Shown piece after piece: positions 1 to 6,892 of a DNA stretch of 46,052 nt (position 1 is its first letter; each line of letters begins with the position of its first letter). This DNA is from an uncultured Oscillospiraceae bacterium (GTDB lineage: Bacteria > Bacillota > Clostridia > Oscillospirales > Oscillospiraceae): positions 1 through 46,052 of the forward strand of contig CAJTVM010000012.1 in the NCBI GenBank assembly GCA_910579595.1, written 5' to 3'. Both the position numbers and the translations under genes were made by a program. The notes below the pieces were generated by a model that was not told the origin of the DNA, searched no databases, and saw only the letters and a list, made by a program, of their open reading frames with translations.

Positions 1-42
1 TCTGGAGTAATGGCAAGACTTTGCAAAAAATATGGGGGAAAC

Positions 43-70
43 TTGCAGAAGCGGAAATGAAGTCTATAAT
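43..70 (+). promoter_or_regulatory. Probable sigma-A promoter of the small secreted protein gene
   Basis: A -35 like TTGCAG (43-48) and a perfect -10 TATAAT (65-70) are separated by 16 bp. The predicted start of transcription near 77 leaves a very short leader that runs straight into the AGGAGG ribosome site at 80-85 before the ATG at 94. Read by eye from consensus similarity only. Confidence 0.55.
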
Positions 71-93
71 CGATTCTATAGGAGGATAATAGA

Positions 94-522
94 ATGAAAA
101 CACGCCGTATTCTTTCACTCATTATTGTGTCCTTACTTGTAGCTGCATTGCTCGGCAGTGCAACTGCGTCAGCATCTGTGGTTAGGTCAAGCCCGACACT
201 CAGTTCCTATGGAGCTGTGCTTACAAAAGGTAGCAACACTGGAAAATTTGTCATTACATATGATGTTTCAGCAAACAATATTGCCGAATCATTAGGGGTC
301 TCTTATATGAAAATATACAAATCAGGAGGAGACTATGTTACAACAATTTACGCAACGAATTTGAACGGATTTAAGGCTTCCGGTACGATGAGTCACAGAA
401 ACTCTTACACCTACACCGGCACCTCGGGCACCTCCTACTATGCTGAGGTCACCGTCTTTGCCACGATTGACGGTGTGACCGACAGCCGCACTGTCACAAC
501 CAACACGGTCAAAGCGCCCTGA
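94..522 (+). CDS. Small secreted protein of unknown function
   Basis: A 142-residue protein with a clear Sec signal peptide: KTRR at the start, a hydrophobic stretch at about residues 8-22, and an Ala/Ser-rich cleavage region near residues 24-28 (ASAS). The mature part, about 115 residues, is rich in Ser, Thr, Tyr and Gly and looks like a beta-rich extracellular domain with no cysteines. I recognise it only as one of the small secreted beta-type hypothetical proteins common in Clostridia; no enzymatic motif is visible. The start is fixed by a strong ribosome site (AGGAGG, 80-85). It stands alone with its own promoter and ends at a 13-bp terminator hairpin, so it is probably monocistronic. Localisation outside the cell is well supported; its role is unknown. 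Confidence 0.75.
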   Translation: MKTRRILSLIIVSLLVAALLGSATASASVVRSSPTLSSYGAVLTKGSNTGKFVITYDVSANNIAESLGVSYMKIYKSGGDYVTTIYATNLNGFKASGTMSHRNSYTYTGTSGTSYYAEVTVFATIDGVTDSRTVTTNTVKAP

Positions 523-530
523 ACAAAAAG

Positions 531-560
531 ATGCGCCCCGGCTTATCAGCCGGGGCGCAT
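531..560. terminator. Bidirectional terminator between convergent genes
   Basis: A perfect 13-bp stem (531-543 with 548-560) closes a 4-base loop, TATC. On the - strand it is followed by CTTTTTG, which suits the gene at 573-911; on the + strand the T-run is weak but the position just after the stop at 522 fits. It probably serves both convergent genes. Confidence 0.8.
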
Positions 561-572
561 TTGCCGCTGTGG

Positions 573-911
573 TTAAAATGAAACCTGTCCTTTGTACTTG
601 TCATTGACGACGTAATAGGCTGTGCGTTCTTCCGGTTTGATATACAGCCTCAGCCCAGTGACCGGGGTGCGCTTTTTTTCAGCTCGAAAATGTGTTTTTG
701 CCAGTTCAACCAGCGTGTCCAAATCCGTTTCCTCACCTTGGTACTGTATGAACAGTTCCGGTTTGAGGTTGCTGGCCTTTTCCTTCTCTGCCGCCCGCAC
801 CTGTGCCGCGGCCATCTTTTCTTCAGGAGTCATGGGCCTGCGTCCAGGCTTCTTTCTGGCGCCCGCTCCCTCGGCCTGTACAGCGCGATCCTCAATTACT
901 TTGTCGCCCAT
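573..911 (-). CDS. DUF6465-like protein
   Basis: A 112-residue protein. The first ~40 residues are charged and Ala/Lys/Arg-rich (ARKKPGRRPMTPEEKMAAAQ) and resemble a disordered basic tail; the C-terminal ~60 residues form the recognisable part (ELFIQYQGEETDLDTLVELA, then LRLYIKPEERTAYYVVNDK), which matches my memory of the DUF6465 family of Clostridia. The function of that family is not known. The start is supported by GGAGGG about 9 bases upstream on the - strand. It is divergent from the XRE regulator at 1124 and convergent with the secreted protein at 94. The family assignment is from memory and not checked. Confidence 0.7.
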   Translation of the reverse strand: MGDKVIEDRAVQAEGAGARKKPGRRPMTPEEKMAAAQVRAAEKEKASNLKPELFIQYQGEETDLDTLVELAKTHFRAEKKRTPVTGLRLYIKPEERTAYYVVNDKYKGQVSF

Positions 912-1086
912 CGTGATTTCCCTCCAATAATGAAATATGAAACTCTACAAACTGATTATAATCCGCACAAGAAAGGATTGCAAATTTTCCCTACCGTTAT
1001 GTCGCGTCGGCAGATGAAATTTTACTGCTGACCAATATCGCGGACAATATTTTTGCTTAGCATATCATAAACTAATCATAATTGCA

Positions 1087-1098
1087 ACCAATATTGGT
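1087..1098. promoter_or_regulatory. 12-bp palindrome, candidate operator for the XRE regulator
   Basis: ACCAATATTGGT is a perfect palindrome 25 bp upstream of the regulator's start. A related half-site, ACCAATATCGCGG, begins near 1031. Two copies of the same half-site just before a helix-turn-helix gene suggest autoregulation and possibly control of the divergent gene at 911. The link to this regulator is inferred. Confidence 0.45.
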
Positions 1099-1123
1099 CA
1101 GAAATTATGTGGAGTCAGCGGAT

Positions 1124-1372
1124 ATGGAGCAAAAAATCAGGCGTGACAGGAATATGGGGGACAACTTGAGACGGCTCCGGGAGGCACACCACATCTCCCA
1201 GGAGAAATTGTGCGCGGAGCTGCAGCGGCGCTCCTGTGATATCGGTCAGACAACGTATGCAAAATACGAGGCGGGCCAGCTAAATATCCGGGCAAGCGTG
1301 CTGATTGAACTGCGGAAGATTTACGGGTGTACCTACGATGACTTTTTCACAGGGCTTGACCCGAAAGAGTGA
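1124..1372 (+). CDS. XRE/Cro-C1 type helix-turn-helix regulator
   Basis: An 82-residue DNA-binding protein that consists of little more than one HTH_3 domain: DNLRRLREAHHISQEKLCAE, then the recognition region TTYAKYEAGQ and the closing helices IRASVLIELRKIYGCTYDDF. This is the usual pattern of phage-repressor-like regulators. I chose the ATG at 1124 because GGAG lies at 1111-1114 with a 9-base gap; the reading frame extends upstream to a TTG at 1082, but that would place the palindromic operator inside the gene. The next ATG (1154) has its purine stretch too close. It is followed at once by a terminator, so it is transcribed alone. Target genes are unknown; autoregulation through 1087-1098 is likely. 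Confidence 0.8.
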   Translation: MEQKIRRDRNMGDNLRRLREAHHISQEKLCAELQRRSCDIGQTTYAKYEAGQLNIRASVLIELRKIYGCTYDDFFTGLDPKE

Positions 1373-1407
1373 CAGTCCCGCCGCTCGGCGGGACTGTCCT
1401 TTTGTTT
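1371..1407 (+). terminator. Rho-independent terminator of the XRE gene
   Basis: A GC-rich stem (1371-1383 with 1386-1398; about 12 usable pairs) is followed by CTTTTGTTT. The stop codon of the regulator overlaps the first base pairs. Confidence 0.85.
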
Positions 1408-1465
1408 ATGCAATCTCAATTCCTATGCTCCGCCTGTCTGCCTTAACTGGTCTGGAGGGAAGTTA

Positions 1466-2310
1466 ATGCATTGAGAGACGCTTGACCTGCTGGCCTATGA
1501 ACTGGGCGAAGTACACTGCTGGGAGGAGGAGTGCCCCAGTGTGTACTACCTGAGTGTTCTGCCCACCATTGAGAAGGGTGGGCAGTATTACGCCGTATTG
1601 GAGGGGGCGCCCATTACCCAGAAGGCTCGCGCCATGGGCTGCAGGCCGGAGGGCGTTCCAGCTTGGGTTTGCCGTCTGGGGACGGAGGACGGCGTTTGGG
1701 CAGCGGTAGAATACGAAGTTCTGCGGTATAAGGCGGCGCATGGCCTCCCTATGCCTGAGGGCAAGTCTCTGCGTGTGGCCGCGTTTTATATGGTACCGAA
1801 CTGTGCCCGGACTATTTTGGGGCATATCCTGTGCCGTTCCTCACACCTTGGGGGCACACCCTCCGCCACCGTCCGCTGGATAATGGGATCTACTGGATAG
1901 AGACGGGCCATTGCAAGGAAGGGCTGGCAGTGTGCTACCCAATTGGGGATGGGGAGTTGTCGGAAGGGCTGCGGGGTGTGGGGCGGAAGCTGGATATCGA
2001 GGGCGAAATGGAGTACATATACTTTCTAAGGGAAACCGCTTGTGTTGCGATTTGGGAACTTCTATGGGTGCGCCCGCAGTTGACCGATACCGGCCTGATC
2101 CGTAAACCCGAGTTGATGAACGCCATCTGGGAGCATCAGCCCGGATATGCCTTGGGCTGCAACGCACAGGAACAGGCCGGGCTTCATGACACCCTTGGCC
2201 TGCTCCTGTATGCGTTGGGGGTGGAGGATCGTGAGCTGGAAGGCTCCCCGGAACACATGATAACTGTCACCCCGGCTGCCGGGACAGATTTTATTGGGTT
2301 CTGGAGGTGA
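1466..2310 (+). pseudogene. Broken gene of unknown function (early stop and frameshift)
   Basis: A good ribosome site (GGAGGG, 1454-1459) precedes an ATG at 1466, but the third codon is TGA (1472-1474). The frame then stays open, reading ETLDLLAYELGEVHCWEEEC onward, until about 1797-1803. There the protein-like sequence leaves this frame after YMVPN and continues in the +1 register as CPDYFGAYPVPFLTPWG through to FIGFWR and a stop at 2310. Joined together the two parts would give about 280 residues. A one-base deletion near 1800 explains the switch. I do not recognise the family; the sequence is Tyr/Trp/Gly-rich and looks cytosolic. Residual translation from GTG 1541 or GTG 1831 would yield only fragments. 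Two independent lesions make a decayed gene more likely than a sequencing error. Confidence 0.65.
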
Positions 2311-2318
2311 GCCGTAAC

Positions 2319-2429
2319 ATGGAGCATTTGGAATATACATTACACGGGATGCCTGTGACTTGGGTCCATGTGCAAACGGAGGAAGATCCTATGCTTATCT
2401 ATACGGCATACAAAAGTCACAATAGGTAA
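2319..2429 (+). CDS. Possible 36-residue peptide gene
   Basis: A short ORF beginning MEHLEYTLHG and ending in a charged tail, directly after the broken gene. GGAGG (2303-2307), inside the end of the preceding frame, is 11 bases upstream, so it may have been coupled to that gene. No family is recognised and it may be a remnant; composition resembles the preceding pseudogene. Confidence 0.3.
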   Translation: MEHLEYTLHGMPVTWVHVQTEEDPMLIYTAYKSHNR

Positions 2430-2455
2430 TAAAACAATCGCGAATCACAAGTTAA

Positions 2456-2467
2456 GAAAGCGCTTTC
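2456..2467. promoter_or_regulatory. CcpA/LacI-type operator candidate
   Basis: GAAAGCGCTTTC is a perfect 12-bp palindrome with a central CG, the form expected for catabolite (cre) or LacI-family operators. A weaker version, GAAAAGCACTTTCC, lies at 2587-2600 just before the -35 box at 2611. These two are the only clear features of the 2430-2672 gap, which is otherwise AT-rich. The LacI-type protein encoded at 8655 or a CcpA homologue are the likely binders; this is inference. Confidence 0.5.
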
Positions 2468-2610
2468 CCTTGATGGCTTGAGGCAAGGGCGGTTTCATGC
2501 TCCCTTTTTGTCGAATAGAAAAAATTATATAGTCAATATAGCCAAAACCTAAACGGATATACTGTGCAATATATAAAGAGCAGACAGAAAAGCACTTTCC
2601 TCTTTTTCTG

Positions 2611-2639
2611 TTGACGTGTTTTCCCTTTGACGATATAGT
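2611..2639 (+). promoter_or_regulatory. Promoter of the starch-binding/ABC transporter operon
   Basis: TTGACG (2611-2616) and TATAGT (2634-2639) are 17 bp apart, a near-consensus housekeeping promoter. The leader is short and contains AGGAGGG at 2660-2666 before the ATG at 2673. The operator-like GAAAAGCACTTTCC lies just upstream of the -35. Confidence 0.7.
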
Positions 2640-2672
2640 ATAAACATAAACCAAAAATTAGGAGGGAAAACC

Positions 2673-3842
2673 ATGAAAAAGAAGCTTGCGATCCTACTCT
2701 CGCTGATCCTGTGCCTGCTCTGCCTGCCGTCCGCTGCCCTTGCCGCCGAAACGGACGAGATGGTACCCGTGGTGGTAAAAACTCCCGAGGGCTGGGAAGC
2801 CCCCTGCCTGTGGGCGTGGGCGGACGACGGCACCAACGCTTTCGCCGCATGGCCCGGCGAGGAGCTGGAACCCCTGGACGGCGGCTGGTACTACGCCTAC
2901 GTCCCCGGCTTTGTGCAGAATATCATCGTGAACGCCAACAATGACGCTGAGGCCCCCGTGCAGACCGAGGGGATCGCGGTGGAGGCGGGCAAGGAGGTAT
3001 GGCTCACCATCGGTGAGGATGCCACAGCGGAGATCGCCTATGAATCCCAGGCCCGGATCGAGATCCCGGAATACGTGGAAAAGTTTGTCGTCCACGCCTA
3101 CGTCCCGCTGGACTGGAAAACCGCCAACCTGTGGGCCTGGTCCGCGCCAGACGGCACCAACGCCTATGAAGCGTGGCCCGGTCTGGCCCTGAAAGAAGGG
3201 GAGGATGGATGGTTCACCGGTAAAGCCCCCGTGTGGATCAACTCCATCATCGTCAATGGTAACGAAGGTGCTGTCCAGACCGACGATGTGTCCGTGGAAG
3301 GCAAGGAACTCTGGATCACAGTCTATGATGATCTGACCTATGACCTGGTGTACGAGGATCCCAACAAGACTGCCGAGGACATCACCATTCGTGTCAAGGT
3401 TCCCGCTGACTGGGCCGGTCCCTGCCTGTGGGCCTGGTCCGCGCCGGACGGCACCAACGCCTTTGCCTCCTGGCCCGGCGAGTCGCTGGTTCAGGACGGG
3501 GACTGGTACACCATCCAGGCCCCCGGCTGGATCAACTCCGTCATCGTCAACGCCAACGAGAGCTCGGTGCAAACCACCGACCTGTCGGTGGAGCCGGGGA
3601 AGGACATCTGGGTGGTGGTGAACGGCCCGGAGGACGCCGTGGTGTCCTATGAGGAGCCCTCGGACGAGCCCGCCCCTGTTGAGACAACGGAGCCTGCCCC
3701 GTCCGAGGAACCAGCCCCCACCGCCGAGCCGGAGCCCGCTGGGGGCAGTAACACCGGACTGATCGTAGGCGGCGTGGCCGTGGCCGCGGTAGCCGTTGGT
3801 GGCGGCGCGGCCCTGGCCGTGTCCAAGAAAAAGAAGAAATAA
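2673..3842 (+). CDS. Surface-anchored protein with three CBM26-like starch-binding repeats
   Basis: A 389-residue protein with a signal peptide (residues 1-24, ending ALAA), three repeats of about 100 residues (roughly 28-125, 128-232 and 236-335), a Pro/Glu/Thr-rich spacer (about 336-360), and a C-terminal hydrophobic helix (about 362-382) followed by a KKKKK stop-transfer tail. Each repeat carries LWAWSAPDGTNA (or close), then WPG, an aromatic GWY/DWY, and an IIVNxNE segment. This matches the family-26 carbohydrate-binding module, which binds starch through exposed aromatics. There is no catalytic domain, so it probably holds starch or maltodextrin at the membrane for the transporter and for the secreted enzyme at 9750. 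It is the first gene of the operon, with its own strong promoter. Repeats 2 and 3 are very alike in DNA, suggesting recent duplication. Confidence 0.8.
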   Translation: MKKKLAILLSLILCLLCLPSAALAAETDEMVPVVVKTPEGWEAPCLWAWADDGTNAFAAWPGEELEPLDGGWYYAYVPGFVQNIIVNANNDAEAPVQTEGIAVEAGKEVWLTIGEDATAEIAYESQARIEIPEYVEKFVVHAYVPLDWKTANLWAWSAPDGTNAYEAWPGLALKEGEDGWFTGKAPVWINSIIVNGNEGAVQTDDVSVEGKELWITVYDDLTYDLVYEDPNKTAEDITIRVKVPADWAGPCLWAWSAPDGTNAFASWPGESLVQDGDWYTIQAPGWINSVIVNANESSVQTTDLSVEPGKDIWVVVNGPEDAVVSYEEPSDEPAPVETTEPAPSEEPAPTAEPEPAGGSNTGLIVGGVAVAAVAVGGGAALAVSKKKKK

Positions 3843-3849
3843 TTCCGCT

Positions 3850-3886
3850 GTTCTGCGGGTGCGCGGCGGACGCGTATCCGCAGAAC
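3850..3886 (+). other. Intercistronic hairpin
   Basis: Nine-base arms (3850-3858 with 3878-3886) flank a GC-rich 19-base loop in the 70-bp gap between the starch-binding protein and the solute-binding protein genes. There is no T-run, so it is more likely an mRNA-stabilising or processing hairpin that sets different expression levels for the first gene than a full terminator. Confidence 0.45.
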
Positions 3887-3911
3887 GCCATTTCAGCGAG
3901 GAGGTATCGCC

Positions 3912-5120
3912 ATGAAACGATTGACCGCACTGCTCCTGGCCCTGGTCATGCTGCTGGGCCTGACCGCCTGCGGCGGGCCGAAGCCGTCTGATGCCGGCGC
4001 GAACAAGCTGGTGGTCTGGCACGACAAGGAGGACGCCGTGGTGGAGGCGCTATCCGCCTATCTGGCAGAGGCTGTCCCCGACCTGGAGATAGTCTTTGAA
4101 AAAAAGACCAGCCTCACCGATTCCCTCAAGTTGGTGGGCAACGACCCCACCGCCGCCCCCGACCTGTTCATCTTCGCCCATGACAAGATCGGCGTTTTTG
4201 CCGAGATGGGTATTCTGGCCCCTGTGACGGAGCTGCTGGGGGAGGACGCCTTGGCGGACTACCTGCCCATGACCCTGTCCGCCGCCACCTATAAGGGCAC
4301 GCTCTACCAGCTCCCGCTGTATTTTGAGACCCTGCTGTTCATGTACAACCGCCGCTATATGCAGGACAGCGAGGCGCCCGCCACCACCGGGGAGTTGCTG
4401 GACTACATGGGGCGCAACACCGGCCGGGGCCGGTACGGCTTCGTGGAGCAGCACAGCACTGCCTACTACAGCGCCGCATGGATCCACGGCTTTGGCGGCT
4501 CCATCATCGATGAGGACGGCACGCCCTTCCCGGATGCCCAGGCGGTGCGGGACGCGCTGGCCTACCACCTGCAATTTGTGGCCCTCATGCCCGGGGAGAC
4601 GGAGTACAGCACGGTGAACACCCTCTTCCTGGAAGGCAAGGCGGATGCTACCATCGGCGGGCCCTGGATGGTGCCCACCGCCCGGGACGCAGGCATCGAC
4701 CTGGGCATCGCGCCCATGCCCACAGTGGATACCACCGGCCAACCCCTGGCCCCCTATTCCGGCGTCCAAGGTATCCATGTGCTGAAATTTGCCGCCGAGG
4801 GGAAAGCGGAGGCGGTCAAGACGCTGCTGGTTGCCCTCAACGACCCCGCCATCGGCGTCTCTCTGGCCCTGGCCAGTGGTTGTGCCCCGGCCAATGTCAA
4901 ATGCTACGACGACCCCTCCGTGGCTAATGATGAACTGGTACAGGCCATGCGGGCCACCGCGGAGATCGCCGTCCCCATGCCTAATATCCCGGAGATGGAT
5001 GTGATGTGGACGGTGGTGGGGAACCTGCTCACCGACGTGAACCTGTCCGGCAAGGATGTGGGCGCAAGCTTTGATACGGCCCTTGCCAAGGCCAGCGAGC
5101 TCATCGCCGCCATGAAATAA
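3912..5120 (+). CDS. Sugar ABC transporter substrate-binding lipoprotein (maltodextrin/cyclodextrin type)
   Basis: A 402-residue extracellular binding protein. The lipoprotein signal ends in the lipobox LTAC with Cys at about residue 20, so the protein is anchored by a lipid. The mature part begins KLVVWHDKEDAVVEALSAYL and has the family-1 solute-binding (MalE-like) layout, including LPLYFETLLFMYNRR for the hinge region and GKADATIGGPWMVPTARDAG in the C-lobe. AGGAGG just before the ATG supports the start. The two permease genes follow at once (10-bp gap, then overlap), and a cyclomaltodextrinase comes third, so cyclodextrins or linear maltodextrins are the probable ligands. The ligand cannot be read from the sequence alone. 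Confidence 0.88.
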   Translation: MKRLTALLLALVMLLGLTACGGPKPSDAGANKLVVWHDKEDAVVEALSAYLAEAVPDLEIVFEKKTSLTDSLKLVGNDPTAAPDLFIFAHDKIGVFAEMGILAPVTELLGEDALADYLPMTLSAATYKGTLYQLPLYFETLLFMYNRRYMQDSEAPATTGELLDYMGRNTGRGRYGFVEQHSTAYYSAAWIHGFGGSIIDEDGTPFPDAQAVRDALAYHLQFVALMPGETEYSTVNTLFLEGKADATIGGPWMVPTARDAGIDLGIAPMPTVDTTGQPLAPYSGVQGIHVLKFAAEGKAEAVKTLLVALNDPAIGVSLALASGCAPANVKCYDDPSVANDELVQAMRATAEIAVPMPNIPEMDVMWTVVGNLLTDVNLSGKDVGASFDTALAKASELIAAMK

Positions 5121-5129
5121 GGTGCGCAT

Positions 5130-6050
5130 ATGAAAAAAAGGGAAAAGAATGAGGCGGCGAAAAAACGCCGGAGGGGGATCTTCTACTCCTACGCCTGGTC
5201 CACACCGTCCCTGCTGCTCATCGCGCTGATGGTGGTGTTCCCCATTCTCTACACGGGGTACATTTCCCTCACCAACATGAACGTATACCACTGGTTCGAT
5301 TTCACCATCGTGGGGCTGGACAATTACCTGCGCGCCCTGTTTGTGTTCGACTCCGGGTTTCTATCCGCCCTGCTGGCCACCATTCTGTGGACGGCGGTGA
5401 ATATGGTTCTTCAGCTCATCATCGCCTTTGTACTGGCATCCCTGCTCAATATCCAGAAGCTGCGGCTGCGCAAGCTGTACAAGACCCTGCTTATGTTCCC
5501 CTGGGCCATGCCGGGCTACGTGTCTATCCTGCTGTGGAAAACTGGGATGTTCAACACCCAGTTTGGCCTGCTCAACCAGTGGATGGAGAAGCTGGGGCTG
5601 GAGGCTGTGCGATGGCTGTCCTCCGATCTGTCCGCTTTCATCTGCTGCACGGTGGTGAACCTGTGGCTGGCGCTGCCCTTCATGATTATGATTATGGACG
5701 GGGCCATGCAGAGCATCGACCGCAGCTATGAGGAGAGCGCCCTGCTGGACGGGGCCAACTGGTTCCAGCGCACCCGGTACATCATCGTGCCCGCCATCAG
5801 GCCCATTATCACCCCCGCGGTCATCAATACGGTGTTCACAACCTTCAAAACCTTCGATGTGGTGTACCTGCTTACCCAGCAGGCAGGCGCCAAAACCGGA
5901 TCGGGCTTCCACACTATTCTCACCTATGCCTATGAGAACGCCTTCATTACCAACAACTATGGCTACAGCTCCGCCATCTCCATCATCATTTTCATCCTGC
6001 TGATCGCGTTTTCCGCGCGGTTCCAACTGCGAGAGGAGGGGGATCTATGA
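5130..6050 (+). CDS. Sugar ABC transporter permease, MalF-like
   Basis: A 306-residue integral membrane protein with six predicted helices, starting with a Lys/Arg-rich cytosolic stretch (about residues 1-15) and SLLLIALMVVFPILYTGYI as helix 1. The cytosolic EAA loop that docks the ATPase is visible: YEESALLDGANWFQRTRYII, with the conserved Gly. It lacks the extra N-terminal helices and large periplasmic loop of enterobacterial MalF, as is normal in Firmicutes. It sits 10 bp after the binding-protein gene and overlaps the next permease by 4 bp (ATGA), so the two are translationally coupled. No ATPase gene follows; the partner is probably a shared MsmX-type ATPase encoded elsewhere. Confidence 0.9.
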   Translation: MKKREKNEAAKKRRRGIFYSYAWSTPSLLLIALMVVFPILYTGYISLTNMNVYHWFDFTIVGLDNYLRALFVFDSGFLSALLATILWTAVNMVLQLIIAFVLASLLNIQKLRLRKLYKTLLMFPWAMPGYVSILLWKTGMFNTQFGLLNQWMEKLGLEAVRWLSSDLSAFICCTVVNLWLALPFMIMIMDGAMQSIDRSYEESALLDGANWFQRTRYIIVPAIRPIITPAVINTVFTTFKTFDVVYLLTQQAGAKTGSGFHTILTYAYENAFITNNYGYSSAISIIIFILLIAFSARFQLREEGDL

Positions 6051-6892
6051 AACGGAATAAGATCAAGGAGCGTGCGGGGCTGGCCGCGCTGAATGTGTTT
6101 TTCATCGCGCTGTGCTTTGTCACGCTGATTCCCATCCTCTACGCCCTGAGCGTGTCCTTTAACGGCCAGAACAGCCTGCTCAGCTCCGACTTCTCCTTCA
6201 TTCCCAAGGAGTTCACGCTGGACAACTACCGGGAGGTGCTGTTTGGGGAGGACATCCTCGCCTGGTTCAGCAATACGGTGCTGCTGGCGGCATCCACCGT
6301 AGCGCTGTCCCTGTCGGTGGCTATCCCGGCAGCCTACTGCTTCTCCCGCCGGCGGTTCCCCGGGCGGCGGGCCATGCTGAAATGCCTGGTGCTGCTCAAC
6401 GCGTTTCCCGCCATCCTGTCCATGTTCGCCATCTACCGCCTGCTGCGCTCTTTCGGGCTGATCAACCATCGCATTGGGCTGATTTTGGTGTATACCGGCA
6501 CCATGGCGGTGTTCAGCCTGTGGAACACCAAGGGTTATTTTGACACCATCCCCACCGAGATCGAGGAGGCCGCCCGCATCGACGGGGCGGGTAATTTCCA
6601 GGTGGTGACCCGGATCGTGCTGCCCCTGGCCAAGCCCAGCATCGTGGTGACGGCGCTGATGGTGCTCATCTATGTGTGGAACGAGTACATTTACGCTACC
6701 ACCTTCCTCACGGGGGAGCAGAACTATACCCTGGCGGCGGGGCTGTACGCCCTCCAGGCTACCGAGATGACCGGGAGCTGGCCGGTGTTTGCCGCCGCGT
6801 CCATCACGGTGTCGCTGCCGGTGCTGGTGATCTTCTTCCTGTGCCAGAAGCACATGACCTCCGGGCTGACCGCAGGAGGTGTAAAGGGATGA
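6047..6892 (+). CDS. Sugar ABC transporter permease, MalG-like
   Basis: A 281-residue membrane protein forming the second half of the import channel. It has six hydrophobic segments, the first at about residues 13-33, and a canonical EAA loop (EIEEAARIDGAGNFQVVTRI). Its start overlaps the end of the first permease by 4 bp and its own stop overlaps the start of the glycoside hydrolase by 4 bp, so all three are made from one coupled message. It serves the importer of 3912-5120. Confidence 0.9.
   Translation: MKRNKIKERAGLAALNVFFIALCFVTLIPILYALSVSFNGQNSLLSSDFSFIPKEFTLDNYREVLFGEDILAWFSNTVLLAASTVALSLSVAIPAAYCFSRRRFPGRRAMLKCLVLLNAFPAILSMFAIYRLLRSFGLINHRIGLILVYTGTMAVFSLWNTKGYFDTIPTEIEEAARIDGAGNFQVVTRIVLPLAKPSIVVTALMVLIYVWNEYIYATTFLTGEQNYTLAAGLYALQATEMTGSWPVFAAASITVSLPVLVIFFLCQKHMTSGLTAGGVKG

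Noticed and set aside
2694..4022. 442-codon open frame on the - strand opposite the starch-binding protein
   Set aside because: It is the antisense shadow of a GC-rich repeat gene; no start signal, and the + strand gene has a signal peptide, domains and a promoter.
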